The notes under the pieces were generated by a model. It was not told the DNA's origin. It worked only from the letters and a program-made list of their open reading frames with translations, and ran no database searches. A stretch of DNA of 44,252 nucleotides from Leptospiraceae bacterium (lineage in GTDB: Bacteria; Spirochaetota; Leptospiria; Turneriellales; Turneriellaceae). The DNA lies in the NCBI GenBank assembly GCA_020440825.1, contig JAGRNJ010000010.1:38862-83113 (forward strand). The letters are read 5' to 3'. The position numbers and the translations under genes were made by a program. How positions within the stretch are numbered: the stretch's first letter is position 1; each line of letters starts with the position of its first letter. Positions 1-9,589 of this stretch are shown here, one piece after another.

Positions 1-825
1 GACCAGATAGGTCCAATGACACAGAGCGTGCATGATTCTGAAATTCTTTATCATCTGATGGCCGGCCACGATGCGAATGACTCTACCAGTGTGTCTTTGG
101 CTCCTATGGAAAAGTTTTCAAATTACAACTCACAAAAAATAGAAAAAATAAAAATCGGTGTTCCCGCAGATTTAATTGATGCCTGCGATACAGATGTAAA
201 AAAATCATTTGAAGAATCTCTGAAAATAATTCAGTCACAGATTCCGGGAACAGAGTTGATCGATATTTCATTACCACACCAGAAATATGGTATTCCCGTA
301 TACTACCTTACTGCAACCAGTGAGGCTTCAACAAATTTATCCCGATTTGATGGTATTCGTTATGGTTATCGGTTTGAAGATGCAAAGAACCTTGCAGATG
401 TGTATGAAATGTCTAGAACTCTTGGTTTTGGCCCAGAGGTAAAACGCAGAATTTTGCTCGGGACATATGCTCTTTCGAGTGGCTATTACGATGCGTTTTA
501 TGGTCAGGCTCAAAAAGTTCGTTCATTGATTCGGCAAGATTACCTGCAGGCGTGGGACAAGGTTGATATAATTATGATGCCGAGTGCACCATCTGTTGCT
601 TTTAAGCTCGGTGAAAAAACAAAAGATCCTGTCTCAATGTATTTATCAGATGTTCTTACAGTTGGTGCTTCTTTAGCCGGAGTGCCTGCTTTATCAGTGC
701 CAATGCCATTTGATGAATTGCCTGTTGGCTTGCAGATACAGGGGCCGTATTTTTCAGAACCGATGCTGTTTGCTTTGGGAAAAGTACTGGAATCACAATT
801 GAATAATAAAAAGCCAAATATCTAA
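1..825 (+). CDS. gatA: Glu-tRNA(Gln)/Asp-tRNA(Asn) amidotransferase subunit A, 3' part
   Basis: C-terminal part (about 274 residues) of GatA, the amidase subunit of the GatCAB complex that converts Glu-tRNA(Gln) (and often Asp-tRNA(Asn)) into the amidated form in the cytoplasm. The frame is open from base 1, so the gene begins outside the window. The fragment opens with DQIGPMTQSVHDSEIL and AGHDANDSTS, which match the GatA stretch just after the catalytic serine region. The end carries GVPALSVPMPF and LPVGLQIQGP, the typical amidase C-terminal core. The Lys/cis-Ser/Ser triad lies in the missing N-terminal half and cannot be checked. The TAA stop directly abuts the hisS ATG, so the two are probably co-transcribed. 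The ATG at base 16 is internal, not a start. Confidence 0.95.
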   Translation, partial: DQIGPMTQSVHDSEILYHLMAGHDANDSTSVSLAPMEKFSNYNSQKIEKIKIGVPADLIDACDTDVKKSFEESLKIIQSQIPGTELIDISLPHQKYGIPVYYLTATSEASTNLSRFDGIRYGYRFEDAKNLADVYEMSRTLGFGPEVKRRILLGTYALSSGYYDAFYGQAQKVRSLIRQDYLQAWDKVDIIMMPSAPSVAFKLGEKTKDPVSMYLSDVLTVGASLAGVPALSVPMPFDELPVGLQIQGPYFSEPMLFALGKVLESQLNNKKPNI

Positions 826-2118
826 ATGAGTAATTTACTTTCTACTAAACCTTATAAAGGTACACGGGACTTTTTTCCTGAAGAGATGCGATTTCGAACA
901 GCTATGTTTGAAACGCTGGCAAAGACAGTTGAATCGTTCGGATATGAAAAAATAGATGCACCTTTAATCGAACCGTTGGATATCTATCTTGCAAAAACCT
1001 CAGAAGAGATTGTGAACCAGCAAATCTATTCTTTTGTTGATCGAGGCGAAAGAAAAGTGGCGATTCGCCCTGAAATGACGCCAACAGTTTCGAGAATGGT
1101 AGCTCAAAAAATCAGAGAATTGCCTAAACCTGTGCGGTGGTACAGTATTCCGAATCTCTGGCGTTATGAACAGCCCGGGAAAGGCAGGTTAAGAGAGCAT
1201 TGGCAGTTGAACTGCGATTTGTTTGGCGCAGCGAATGAACAACTGGCAGATCTCGAAATACTTCAACTGGCTTGCGAGATACCGATTGCATTTGGCGCAA
1301 ATCATAACGATTTTTCGGTTCAGGTGAATAATCGCCGCATTTTGAACTCAATTTTCGAAAAAAAATTAAACCTGAGTGAAGAAAAATGGCCTGAAGTAGC
1401 TCGAATTCTCGATAAGCGGTTAAAAATTGCAGAATCAGAATTTGAGCAAATGTTGGCATCCGCAGGCCTATCTGCTTCTTCAATAGAATTGTTGCAAGAT
1501 TACCTGCAGAATGGCACCGATTTTTTGCAGAAAAACGATGATATTGACGGAGTTCCTGAACTGCTTAGCCTGCTGCACAATCTTGAAAAAAGCGGATACC
1601 AGAATTTCGTTCAATATGCTCCAGGTATTGTACGGGGTTTTGATTATTACACAGGTCTAGTTTTTGAGGTCTTTGACCAGAACCCTGAAAACCGAAGATC
1701 CCTTTTCGGTGGTGGACGTTATAATAATCTGATTGGGAATTTCAGCAAAGATTCTCTGAATGCAGTCGGTTTCGGTATGGGAGATGTAACCTTTGCTGAA
1801 TTTTTAAAATTGCATGATTTATTGAAAACCCCACCTCGGCAGATGCATGCATATATCGCCATGTTTGAAGGGGAAGAATTGAACGCCATACAATTGGCAA
1901 CCCGTTTGCGTAAATCTGGGCTCAATATCGAAACGTCGGTGGGAGCAATAAAGCTGGGCAAGCAGTTTCAAGAGGCAGAGACGAAAGGATATAACTTTGT
2001 TATTTTGCAGGGAAGTACAGAAGCGAACAATAACGTAGTTCAGTTAAAAAATCTAAGCACAGGTGATCAGAAATCAGTATCTGAAGCCGAACTTCTGACG
2101 ATATTTAAGAATGCTTAA
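826..2118 (+). CDS. hisS: Histidyl-tRNA synthetase
   Basis: Class II aminoacyl-tRNA synthetase that charges tRNA-His; 430 residues, the normal bacterial length. Visible are motif 1 and the ATP-binding RPEMTPTVSR stretch, motif 2 around WRYEQPGKGRLREHWQ, the histidine-specific signature RGFDYYTGLVFE, and a glycine-rich GGGRYNNLIG before motif 3. A C-terminal HGTP-type anticodon-binding domain covers about the last 90 residues. Motif 3 reads AVGFGMGDV instead of the common GLER form; I recall this variant from one HisRS subgroup, so it is not clear evidence of inactivity. The intact HisRS signature and the anticodon domain argue against the HisZ paralogue. The ATG directly follows the gatA stop, and the 3' end overlaps the next gene by 8 bp. 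Confidence 0.95.
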   Translation: MSNLLSTKPYKGTRDFFPEEMRFRTAMFETLAKTVESFGYEKIDAPLIEPLDIYLAKTSEEIVNQQIYSFVDRGERKVAIRPEMTPTVSRMVAQKIRELPKPVRWYSIPNLWRYEQPGKGRLREHWQLNCDLFGAANEQLADLEILQLACEIPIAFGANHNDFSVQVNNRRILNSIFEKKLNLSEEKWPEVARILDKRLKIAESEFEQMLASAGLSASSIELLQDYLQNGTDFLQKNDDIDGVPELLSLLHNLEKSGYQNFVQYAPGIVRGFDYYTGLVFEVFDQNPENRRSLFGGGRYNNLIGNFSKDSLNAVGFGMGDVTFAEFLKLHDLLKTPPRQMHAYIAMFEGEELNAIQLATRLRKSGLNIETSVGAIKLGKQFQEAETKGYNFVILQGSTEANNNVVQLKNLSTGDQKSVSEAELLTIFKNA

Positions 2119-2635
2119 TTCATTTTATAAAAACACAATTTTTGCCGGTGTTTTTATATTGGTAATTTGTCTACCAATACTTGTCGTCAAATTCCGTCCC
2201 CTATACGGTATTTCGGTATCTGAGAAAATTGATCTATCTGAACTGCTTCCCGAACTTAAAAAATCTGAAACTTTTACTGCCCTCTCTTTCGGGTATAATA
2301 CATGTGGTTTAACTTGCCCGGCACAGAAAGCTGCACTAATACAGATTTCTGAAAATCAAAAAATAAATTTAAACAGTATTTTTGTTGTACAAGAAGATAA
2401 TGCCAATTCAAATAAAAATTATAATCATCCAGGCTTGGTGGTTTTGAAATTGAATGCAGAGAGAATAACCAGTTTAAATGAAATAATGAAAAAGAAGATA
2501 TTTGGGCATGACCCCAGTAAACATGATTCTTCAATTTACATCTTTGATCAAACCGGTAGGCTTGTTTTGTTTTACCCGTTTCTTTTCCCAGACATAAAAA
2601 AAATATTAAATGATATTGAGGAACAACTACTATGA
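2111..2635 (+). CDS. SCO1/SenC-like membrane-anchored thioredoxin-fold protein
   Basis: 174 residues with one N-terminal membrane segment (about residues 11-28) and a predicted periplasmic thioredoxin-like domain. The copper-binding features of SCO proteins are visible: a C-x3-C pair at Cys65 and Cys69 (YNTCGLTCP) and a distal His138 ([15 protein letters not shown]), the positions that bind Cu in SCO1/SenC. SCO proteins deliver copper to, or reduce, the CuA site of cytochrome oxidase; some act as thiol-disulfide or peroxide-defence proteins instead. The sequence between these motifs is divergent, so the copper role is inferred. It overlaps hisS by 8 bp and the chemoreceptor gene by 4 bp (ATGA), which implies translational coupling. 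No cytochrome oxidase gene lies in the window. Confidence 0.7.
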   Translation: MLNSFYKNTIFAGVFILVICLPILVVKFRPLYGISVSEKIDLSELLPELKKSETFTALSFGYNTCGLTCPAQKAALIQISENQKINLNSIFVVQEDNANSNKNYNHPGLVVLKLNAERITSLNEIMKKKIFGHDPSKHDSSIYIFDQTGRLVLFYPFLFPDIKKILNDIEEQLL

Positions 2636-3963
2636 AATCTAAAAAATTAGCTGAACAGGGTAATCAAGCACAAATTCTCCAGAATAATAAGATTATGTTT
2701 ATTACATTGTTGGTTCATGCTCCCTTTCCTGTATTGTTTGGCCTGAATTATGAAACCTTATACTTAAATTTAATGACAACCTGCGTTTTGACTTTTTTGA
2801 ATCTACTCACCTTTTTTACTTTCAAAAAAGATGAACTATATTCCTATCTTGCGAGTATTCTGCTGTTGGGATATTCAGCTGCCTTCATTCAAGCCCAACT
2901 TGGGCGAATTGAGATGCATTTTCATGTATTTGTAGCCTTAGCAATGCTGACAGTTTTTCAGAATTGGCGACCAATTGTCACCGGTGCTGCTTTCATTGCC
3001 ATACATCATGCGGTCTTCAATATCTTACAAGACCAGAAAGTAAACATTGCAGGTTATAAAATTGTGATTTTTAATTATGGCTGTGGCTGGGATGTCGTAG
3101 GTTTGCATGCCTTTTTTGTGATTGTAGAAACAATTTTTTTAATATTTGTTACAAAAAAATTAAGTTCAAATAATAGTCTGTTTACATTTGCTGAAGAATT
3201 GAAAAAACAGGAAGAAGTTCGGGAAGCTACTTTCCGTAGTCTTGATGAAGCTGCGAAAGATTTTCTTAAATTCAGCGAAGGACTCAATTTATTGGCTTCA
3301 AAATTGACAACCTCTGCAACATCACAGGCTGCTGCACTCGAACAGACAGCAGCTTCTTTAGAAGAAATGGCGGCAATGATAGGCCAAAATTCTGATAATG
3401 CCGCACGTACCGATAAAATTGCCCAGCAAACAGCAAGTGCTGCCGAAGAAAGTGGAGTTTCAATGCAAGAAAGCTTTAAAGTGATTGGTCAGATTCTGGA
3501 GCGAATCAAAATCATTGATGAAATAGCATCTCAGACTAACTTACTCTCATTAAATGCCACTATTGAAGCGGCCCGAGCCGGGGAGCACGGGCGAGGTTTC
3601 AGTGTTGTAGCCGGGGAAATAGGAAAACTGGCAGAAACAAGCCAGCGCGCAGCCAAAGAAATTTTTGAATTTGCCGGCAAAGCGCGTTCTGCTCTGCAAA
3701 CCTCAACCGAGAGTGTAGCGAAGATTATACCTGAAATCAAACAGACTGCAGAACTTGTCAAAGAAATTACAGTTTCTTCTGAAGAGCAGAAACGAGGTGC
3801 AGATCAGATTTCTATGGCTATGCAGGGAATAGAGAAAGACACTCAGGAAACTTCAGGAGCAGCAGAACAACTGCAACAAATGATGCAAGATCTTCAGTTG
3901 CTGTCGCTTGAGCTTGAAGGTCTTTCATCAACCTTATCAAACACCGAGGAAAATGCTGAATGA
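2632..3963 (+). CDS. Methyl-accepting chemotaxis protein with multi-pass membrane sensor
   Basis: 443 residues. The N-terminal 180 or so form several hydrophobic membrane spans with little extracytoplasmic sequence, so there is no classical periplasmic ligand domain. The membrane part contains [14 protein letters not shown] and, further on, a HHAVF motif; these conserved histidines recur in a membrane sensor module known from other chemoreceptors. No HAMP domain is evident. After a short linker comes the cytoplasmic coiled coil, with the signalling tip [20 protein letters not shown] then [16 protein letters not shown], diagnostic of MCPs that dock CheW/CheA. An acidic tail ends the protein, with no CheR-binding pentapeptide. 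It lies between a SCO-like gene and argS with 4-bp overlaps at both ends. The ligand is unknown. Confidence 0.92.
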   Translation: MKSKKLAEQGNQAQILQNNKIMFITLLVHAPFPVLFGLNYETLYLNLMTTCVLTFLNLLTFFTFKKDELYSYLASILLLGYSAAFIQAQLGRIEMHFHVFVALAMLTVFQNWRPIVTGAAFIAIHHAVFNILQDQKVNIAGYKIVIFNYGCGWDVVGLHAFFVIVETIFLIFVTKKLSSNNSLFTFAEELKKQEEVREATFRSLDEAAKDFLKFSEGLNLLASKLTTSATSQAAALEQTAASLEEMAAMIGQNSDNAARTDKIAQQTASAAEESGVSMQESFKVIGQILERIKIIDEIASQTNLLSLNATIEAARAGEHGRGFSVVAGEIGKLAETSQRAAKEIFEFAGKARSALQTSTESVAKIIPEIKQTAELVKEITVSSEEQKRGADQISMAMQGIEKDTQETSGAAEQLQQMMQDLQLLSLELEGLSSTLSNTEENAE

Positions 3964-5726
3964 CGAATACACTTTTTTCAAAAAATACAATAAAAAAAGC
4001 ATTATCAATCATAGTTTCAGAAACGGCGAAAGACTGCTTTGCTGATCTTGAGGCAGATTTTCAGGCCAGAATTGATTATACTCCCGAATTTAAATTAGGT
4101 CAATATGCATCGCCTGCGGCTATGGAGCTTGCAAAATTTCTAAAGAAGCCACCCCGAGAAATTGCACAAACAGTTTGTGAGGCAATTAAGGGCAGCAAAT
4201 ATGCTGAATATTTTGAAAGTGTTGAAATCGCCGGGCCGGGTTTTTTGAATTTAAAACTATCTGTACAGGTGTTACAGTTTCTGACTTCCCCCGATTTTAG
4301 CGTACAGGTTTATCTAGACTCTATTTTCACTCTTAAAAATGAACCCCGTATCTTATTTGAATTTGTGTCTGCCAACCCGACTGGTCCACTCAATATTGTT
4401 TCAGCCCGTGCTGCAGTTACCGGTGATGCAATCTGCAGAATCTTAAAGCGCGGTGGTTTGAATGTTCAAAAAGAATACTATGTAAATGATTTTGGTAATC
4501 AGGTCTCGAATCTGGGACTTTCTTTTGCGTATCGAGTATTGCAAAAGAATGGCTGGGAAATCGCTTTGCCAGAGAATTGTTATCAGGGAGAATATATTCT
4601 GCAGGTTTTAAACTCGCTGCTTGAGTCAGATAGCCCTGACTTTATTCAAAATTTGGACATAAACAGCTTAAAAAGTAATGGGGAAGAATTTGAAAAATTT
4701 CTCTTCAAAGCTTCTGAATATTTCTCTGTAAGAGCAGTAGATTTTCTACTTGAAACTCAACAACAAGATTTATTTGATTTTAGGGTTGAATTTGACCGAT
4801 TCTTCAGAGAGTCGACATTGCACGAAGATGAAAAAGTACAGCAAATGGCAATTAAACTTGCCGAGACCGGCAAAGTGTATGAGAAAGACGGTGCTACCTA
4901 TTTTGCCAGTACTGAGTATAACGATGATAAAGATCGTGTAATTGTTCGTTCAGATGGCCGGCCCACTTACCTACTGGCAGATATTGCCTACCACTATGAT
5001 AAAATCAAGAGAGGCTTCCAGAAAATCATTGATATCTGGGGTCCTGATCATCATGGTTATATTGCCCGTTTGCGGGGTGCTTTATTGGCTTTGAATTTTC
5101 CCGAGGCAGACAATACCAGCCAGGAGTTTTCTGTTTTGATCGTTCAACAGGTAAATCTTATTGAAGACGGAAAACCAATCGTCATGAGTAAGCGTCTGGG
5201 ACAGTTTCAGACCATGAAAGATCTTATTGAGAAAATTCCTGTCGATGCCTCCCGGTATTTTTTCATAACCCGGGCAATGAGCACTCACTTAGATTTCGAT
5301 CTTGAACTCGCTTTAACCCAGAGTTCAAAGAACCCTGTATATTACATTCAGTATGCTTTTGCGAGAATAAATTCTATTTTCAGAGAATCATCCCGGGATG
5401 CAGACGGTTATGCTGTTTTTTCTCAGGATTCTATGCAATACTTGAATCAAAACTTACGAGCTGAATTAGTGTATTTTGCACTTCGATTTCCAGAGCTGAT
5501 CGAAGATATATGCCAGAGCCGTGAGGCCCATAGAATGGCAACGTATTTACATGAACTTGCAAGTTTATTCACAAAATTCTATCATGAAGATGAAAATCGT
5601 ATTCTTAAAAAAATAAACGAAAATCCGGTAGAAGCAGATTGTTTGCTCTCAATATGCTGGTTAACTGCCATGACCTTAGAAGCCGGCCTCGATCTTCTGG
5701 GAATCACTGCCCCTCGTGAAATGTGA
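3960..5726 (+). CDS. argS: Arginyl-tRNA synthetase (HIGH motif replaced)
   Basis: Class I synthetase charging tRNA-Arg; 588 residues, normal length. It has the N-terminal tRNA-recognition domain, the [10 protein letters not shown] lead-in to the active site, [18 protein letters not shown] and [12 protein letters not shown] of the catalytic core, and a C-terminal DALR anticodon-binding domain. The HIGH signature that should follow SANPTGPL reads NIVS (residues 145-148), so both histidines are gone; the KMSK loop reads VMSKRLGQF (from residue 408). The rest of the fold is well conserved and I recall a similar NIVSAR form in Leptospira ArgRS (unverified), so this is probably a functional lineage variant. 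Start and stop overlap the neighbouring genes by 4 bp each, with ATG chosen at the ATGA overlap. Confidence 0.93.
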   Translation: MTNTLFSKNTIKKALSIIVSETAKDCFADLEADFQARIDYTPEFKLGQYASPAAMELAKFLKKPPREIAQTVCEAIKGSKYAEYFESVEIAGPGFLNLKLSVQVLQFLTSPDFSVQVYLDSIFTLKNEPRILFEFVSANPTGPLNIVSARAAVTGDAICRILKRGGLNVQKEYYVNDFGNQVSNLGLSFAYRVLQKNGWEIALPENCYQGEYILQVLNSLLESDSPDFIQNLDINSLKSNGEEFEKFLFKASEYFSVRAVDFLLETQQQDLFDFRVEFDRFFRESTLHEDEKVQQMAIKLAETGKVYEKDGATYFASTEYNDDKDRVIVRSDGRPTYLLADIAYHYDKIKRGFQKIIDIWGPDHHGYIARLRGALLALNFPEADNTSQEFSVLIVQQVNLIEDGKPIVMSKRLGQFQTMKDLIEKIPVDASRYFFITRAMSTHLDFDLELALTQSSKNPVYYIQYAFARINSIFRESSRDADGYAVFSQDSMQYLNQNLRAELVYFALRFPELIEDICQSREAHRMATYLHELASLFTKFYHEDENRILKKINENPVEADCLLSICWLTAMTLEAGLDLLGITAPREM

Positions 5727-6457
5727 ATAATACTGAACTGGTTATTTACAGATTCTACACTAAAAATGCGGCAAAAAATCTCGCATTAGAAGAGTACTTT
5801 TTAAATCGATCAGAAAAGAATATAGACAATGTATATCTGTTTCTCTATGAAAATTCGAACTCAATAATTTTAGGAAAATCCCTGATTCTTGATCATGAAG
5901 TGTTTCTACATAAAAAGCTTCCCCCTGTATATCGAAGATCATCAGGCGGAGGGAGTGTCGTTCATTTTGATGGAAATATAAATTATGGACTGCTTTTTTC
6001 AACGCAGAAATTTACACAGTACCTTGACATTAAAAAATCTTATTCAGACATTATGGGTTCCTTAGCAAACGGCTTTAAAAACTGGCTTGAATTATCAATG
6101 CAGGGTCAATCTGATTTGAGTACAAAAATCAGAAATCAATTTAGAAAAATATCGGGAAACGCGCAAGTAAGAAGAAGAAACTGGGTTCTTCACCATGGAA
6201 CAATTCTTTACTCTAGAAAACAGTTTTCAAAAATTTCATTCTGGCTGAGACCTCCGCCTAAACAACCAGAATATAGAAAAAACCGTACCCATAAAGACTT
6301 TTTAGTTCCCGCTTTGCCCAGTATAAATAGACCAGAGATTGAACACCAGATAATTCAATCTTTCAAAGATTTATTCAATGCGCAAGAGATTCGCCGCAAA
6401 CAGTTAAATGAATCTCAAGTGCGGGTTTTGAATCGCATCAAGCCGGTACAAAAATGA
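5723..6457 (+). CDS. Lipoate-protein ligase A family protein
   Basis: 244 residues with a BPL/LPL catalytic fold. The lipoyl-AMP binding motif RRSSGGGSVVHFDGN (residues 71-85) and the following NINYG match LplA, and the catalytic lysine region KISGNAQ (Lys142) and HHGTILY are intact. Such enzymes attach lipoate or octanoate to E2 and H proteins in the cytoplasm. It is shorter than E. coli LplA (about 338 residues) and lacks that enzyme's full C-terminal accessory domain, so it could instead be an octanoyl- or lipoyl-transferase of the LipM/LipL type; the exact reaction is not settled. The start is a GTG inside the argS stop (GTGA overlap), and the end overlaps the next gene by 4 bp. Confidence 0.82.
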   Translation: MNNTELVIYRFYTKNAAKNLALEEYFLNRSEKNIDNVYLFLYENSNSIILGKSLILDHEVFLHKKLPPVYRRSSGGGSVVHFDGNINYGLLFSTQKFTQYLDIKKSYSDIMGSLANGFKNWLELSMQGQSDLSTKIRNQFRKISGNAQVRRRNWVLHHGTILYSRKQFSKISFWLRPPPKQPEYRKNRTHKDFLVPALPSINRPEIEHQIIQSFKDLFNAQEIRRKQLNESQVRVLNRIKPVQK

Positions 6458-7404
6458 AGGTGTATCGTTTCAAAGTCGCTGCCGGGAGCACAACGACCCG
6501 AATAGATAATTTCTTAAAAGATAATTTAAGTGAAGCATTCAGTAAATCTCTTATTCGAAAATTAATTCTAGCAGGGGCTGTTTATGTAAATAAAAAAAGA
6601 ATTAAAAATGCCGGCTATCAAATTTTAAACGGCCAAACTGTAGAATTGTATTACCGGCAAGAAACTAAGTCTGAAAAACAAAAGTTTCAAGAGTTTGATA
6701 TTGAACAGGCTATTCTGTACCACGACAAACATGTTTTGATTATTAATAAACCAGCTGGATTGCCAACCCAACCTACTTTAGATGATTCGAGAAACAATCT
6801 AATTGAATTGCTTAAAAAACATCTGCAGAAAATCCAGAGTATTGAGAATCCCTACTTGGGTATTCATCACCGGCTTGATGCAGATACATCTGGATTATTG
6901 TTGTTTACGACCGATAAATCGGCAAATAAATCAATTGCAAAACAGTTTCAAGAGAGAGAAATCAAGAAAAAGTATCTTGCTTTGTGCGAATATTTGCAAG
7001 GGCATGACACTCCGCCTTCTCTCTTAAATACCAATGAAGAATATCATGAGAAACGCCCGCTATCGAGAATACAAAGAAAAGTCAATAAGTACGCTGTTGA
7101 TCTTAGCAGTAAAGAAAATGCACATACGATCTTAAAGACGGTCAAGATAAAAAATAATAAATACTTAATTGAAGCGATTCCCGTTACGGGCCGTTCACAC
7201 CAGATACGGGTTCATCTCTCAGCGAATGCACTGCCTATTTTGGGTGATCGGTTATATCACCCTCGCCGACAAAATGCTGTTACAAGACTTATGCTGCATG
7301 CAATGGTACTCGAGTTTGTTCATCCTATTTCTGCCAGGAACATGAGTTTCAGTATTCCCAGTATTGAAATTGAAAAGGCTTTTGAAGATACTATTATTGA
7401 TTAA
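6454..7404 (+). CDS. RluA/RluD-family pseudouridine synthase
   Basis: 316 residues. An N-terminal S4 RNA-binding domain (about residues 13-65) is followed by the RluA catalytic domain. The uridine-modifying aspartate is Asp142 in HHRLDADTSGLLLF, and the nucleotide-pocket motifs INKPAGLPTQPT and GRSHQIRVHLS are present. It isomerises uridine to pseudouridine in rRNA or tRNA; the target site cannot be read from sequence, and an RluC or RluD type is most likely. It is the last gene of the coupled plus-strand run starting at gatA and overlaps the lipoate ligase gene by 4 bp. Its 3' end overlaps the convergent helicase gene by 11 bp, leaving no room for a separate terminator. Confidence 0.9.
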   Translation: MKVYRFKVAAGSTTTRIDNFLKDNLSEAFSKSLIRKLILAGAVYVNKKRIKNAGYQILNGQTVELYYRQETKSEKQKFQEFDIEQAILYHDKHVLIINKPAGLPTQPTLDDSRNNLIELLKKHLQKIQSIENPYLGIHHRLDADTSGLLLFTTDKSANKSIAKQFQEREIKKKYLALCEYLQGHDTPPSLLNTNEEYHEKRPLSRIQRKVNKYAVDLSSKENAHTILKTVKIKNNKYLIEAIPVTGRSHQIRVHLSANALPILGDRLYHPRRQNAVTRLMLHAMVLEFVHPISARNMSFSIPSIEIEKAFEDTIID

Positions 7405-9589
7405 CTTCTTTGAAGATTGATTTTTCATTAACCATTGTTTTCAGATCGTCAATACTTGTGGCGACATCAGCTCGCGGTAAATTTGCAATTAGAATATTTC
7501 CATAAAATTTTTGAGTGACCCGGGTATCGAGAATGGCAATGACTCCCGTATCTCTTTCAGATCTTATGAGTCTGCCGAAACCCTGGCGCAACATTCCAGA
7601 AGAGTATGGTAAAGCCAGTTGTTTGAAAGGGTTACCGCCTTTTCTTTGTAGTAAGTCGCTGCGGGCCTGAAAAATCGGATCATCTGGTGGCTGAAACATT
7701 AACTTTGTAATTATAAGCATCCGTAAGCCATATCCCGGTATATCGACGCCCTGCCAGAAAGATGAGGTACCCAATAACAATGCATGTGGGTCTTTTTTGA
7801 AGAATTCTAACGCTCTGGCTGCACCATAATCTGCCTGTGATATAATCGTAAAGTCAGAGTTTTGCGATAAATATTCACCGCAGCGATTAAGCTGAGCATA
7901 GGATGTAAACAGAATAAGTGCTCCGCCATTAGACATTTCTGCCAGTGTAATAATTTCTGAGGTGAGACGTTGCAGGTATTTTTCCTGTTCATGCTCTGGC
8001 GACCGAAACTCTGGAGGTGCCGGCATATCTTCGGGAATATACAGCACACTTTGTTTTTTGTATGAAAATGGGGAAAAATAAATATCGGGATTAACCTTTT
8101 TGTCAGTCGATGGCAGGGCCTCTTCCATAAATGTTTGAAAATATCCTCCGCGGATAAGCTCAGATTTCTTTACCGGAACGGAGGTATTGGGCCAATAACC
8201 CAGGGTTGCACTTGTCCAGACTTGAGGCACATTTAAAAGTTCAGAGAAAACTTCACCCGGATTCAGTGGGCAAATATGTAAAAAGAAAAGTCCATTTTTC
8301 TTTTCGCCCCAGCAGACTTTACTCTGGTCTTTACCTGCTGGGAAAGATTGCACAAAATCATATGCCGATCGTATATAGCCAGACAGAGCTTTATAGTTAT
8401 TGAGGCCGGTACTGTCTTCTTCATTTTCTAAAATATCTTTGAGTTCCTTTTCAAGCTGTTTAAGCTGTGCCAAAAGCTCTGGTTCAGGTTGCAGGTTAGC
8501 TTCGAGAGTCTTTGTACTGTTATCTGAAAAACTTAATCCTAATTCAGTTTCGGCTGCTGAAAAAAAGGCTTCCCAGTTATTTTCGATTATACTGAGAGCC
8601 GAGAGTATCTCTGACGTTTTTTCAAGACCGAGGGAACTTTTTTTTGAGAAACGTTCGAACTTTTTTCGATGTTCTTGAATGCCAATTCTTGAAAATGATT
8701 TCGTAAATGACCCGAATGCTGTTTTCAAAAAACCATGAGCCTCGTCTATTATTACTGCTGCAAAGGTTGGCAAAGTTCTACTTTCATTTAGCAGGTGATA
8801 GAGTAATAAATGATGATTACCGGTTAACAGTCTCGCTCGTTCCCACTTTTTCTTCTCTCTATAATATGTGCAATCAGAGAATAATGCACATTTTTGCCCT
8901 GGGCATCCTTCTGAATCACGGGAAATCGAGCTCCAAAAAGTTGCAGGCATGATTTTTTCCAGTTCGTAAATACTCGCACGAGAAGTTCTGATGTTTTTTG
9001 TTGTGTTAACCCAGCCTTTGAGGGTTTCCTGAGTATCATCATCCAGTATGTCTCTGAACTGGCCTGTATCCAGCGCTTCATTATAGCGAAGGTAGCATAA
9101 ATAATTTCCTGAGCCCAGGCAAAGTTCATGACTCAGTTTTTCTGCAAGTTGATCTTTAAGAAATGGTATATCTTTTTCAAAAAGTTGCCATTGTAAGTTT
9201 TTTGTTTCTGTGGTGATTAAAATTCTTTCACCCTGCATATAGGAATATGCTAAAGCAGCAATAAGATAGGCAAAAGATTTCCCAACCCCGGTACCCGCTT
9301 CAATAACTGCCGTCTCAGAGCTCCAGAGCGACTTCAAGATTTTAATTGCCATGCGAATCTGCATCTCTCGAGGCTGGTAACCATTTAGAGCTTTTGCAAT
9401 TCCGCTGAATCCCTGTTTAATAATTTGATCAATGTGGTGATCGTTCACCTTAAATAAATCAAATTCTTCTTTGACATCGGAATACCAGGGAGGCCATTGA
9501 GGTTCAAAAGGTTTTACTGGCTCATCTTGATTTTCATCAACATTATCCCTTACTGGTATATCGTCATATTCAAGATCGTCTGACATCAT
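7394..9589 (-). CDS. dinG: DinG/XPD-family ATP-dependent DNA helicase
   Basis: 731-residue superfamily 2 helicase of the iron-sulfur XPD/DinG type, which unwinds DNA 5' to 3' and acts on repair intermediates, R-loops or G-quadruplexes. Walker A is EAGTGVGKS (residues 98-105), Walker B is the DEAH box at 282-285, and four cysteines fit the 4Fe-4S cluster (NYLC at 165, then 229, 234 and 240). Late motifs GTSSFWQGVDIPG and GFGRLIRSERDTGV complete the helicase core. No exonuclease domain is fused, unlike Firmicute DinG. E. coli has two such enzymes, DinG and YoaA, so the symbol is at family level. Its double-Met start overlaps the RNase H stop by 4 bp. Confidence 0.88.
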   Translation of the reverse strand: MMSDDLEYDDIPVRDNVDENQDEPVKPFEPQWPPWYSDVKEEFDLFKVNDHHIDQIIKQGFSGIAKALNGYQPREMQIRMAIKILKSLWSSETAVIEAGTGVGKSFAYLIAALAYSYMQGERILITTETKNLQWQLFEKDIPFLKDQLAEKLSHELCLGSGNYLCYLRYNEALDTGQFRDILDDDTQETLKGWVNTTKNIRTSRASIYELEKIMPATFWSSISRDSEGCPGQKCALFSDCTYYREKKKWERARLLTGNHHLLLYHLLNESRTLPTFAAVIIDEAHGFLKTAFGSFTKSFSRIGIQEHRKKFERFSKKSSLGLEKTSEILSALSIIENNWEAFFSAAETELGLSFSDNSTKTLEANLQPEPELLAQLKQLEKELKDILENEEDSTGLNNYKALSGYIRSAYDFVQSFPAGKDQSKVCWGEKKNGLFFLHICPLNPGEVFSELLNVPQVWTSATLGYWPNTSVPVKKSELIRGGYFQTFMEEALPSTDKKVNPDIYFSPFSYKKQSVLYIPEDMPAPPEFRSPEHEQEKYLQRLTSEIITLAEMSNGGALILFTSYAQLNRCGEYLSQNSDFTIISQADYGAARALEFFKKDPHALLLGTSSFWQGVDIPGYGLRMLIITKLMFQPPDDPIFQARSDLLQRKGGNPFKQLALPYSSGMLRQGFGRLIRSERDTGVIAILDTRVTQKFYGNILIANLPRADVATSIDDLKTMVNEKSIFKEVNQ

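Noticed and set aside
826-2118. HisZ (ATP phosphoribosyltransferase regulatory subunit) instead of HisRS
   Set aside because: The histidine-specific RGFDYYTG motif, the motif 2 region and a C-terminal anticodon-binding domain are all present, and the neighbours are gatA and argS rather than histidine biosynthesis genes.
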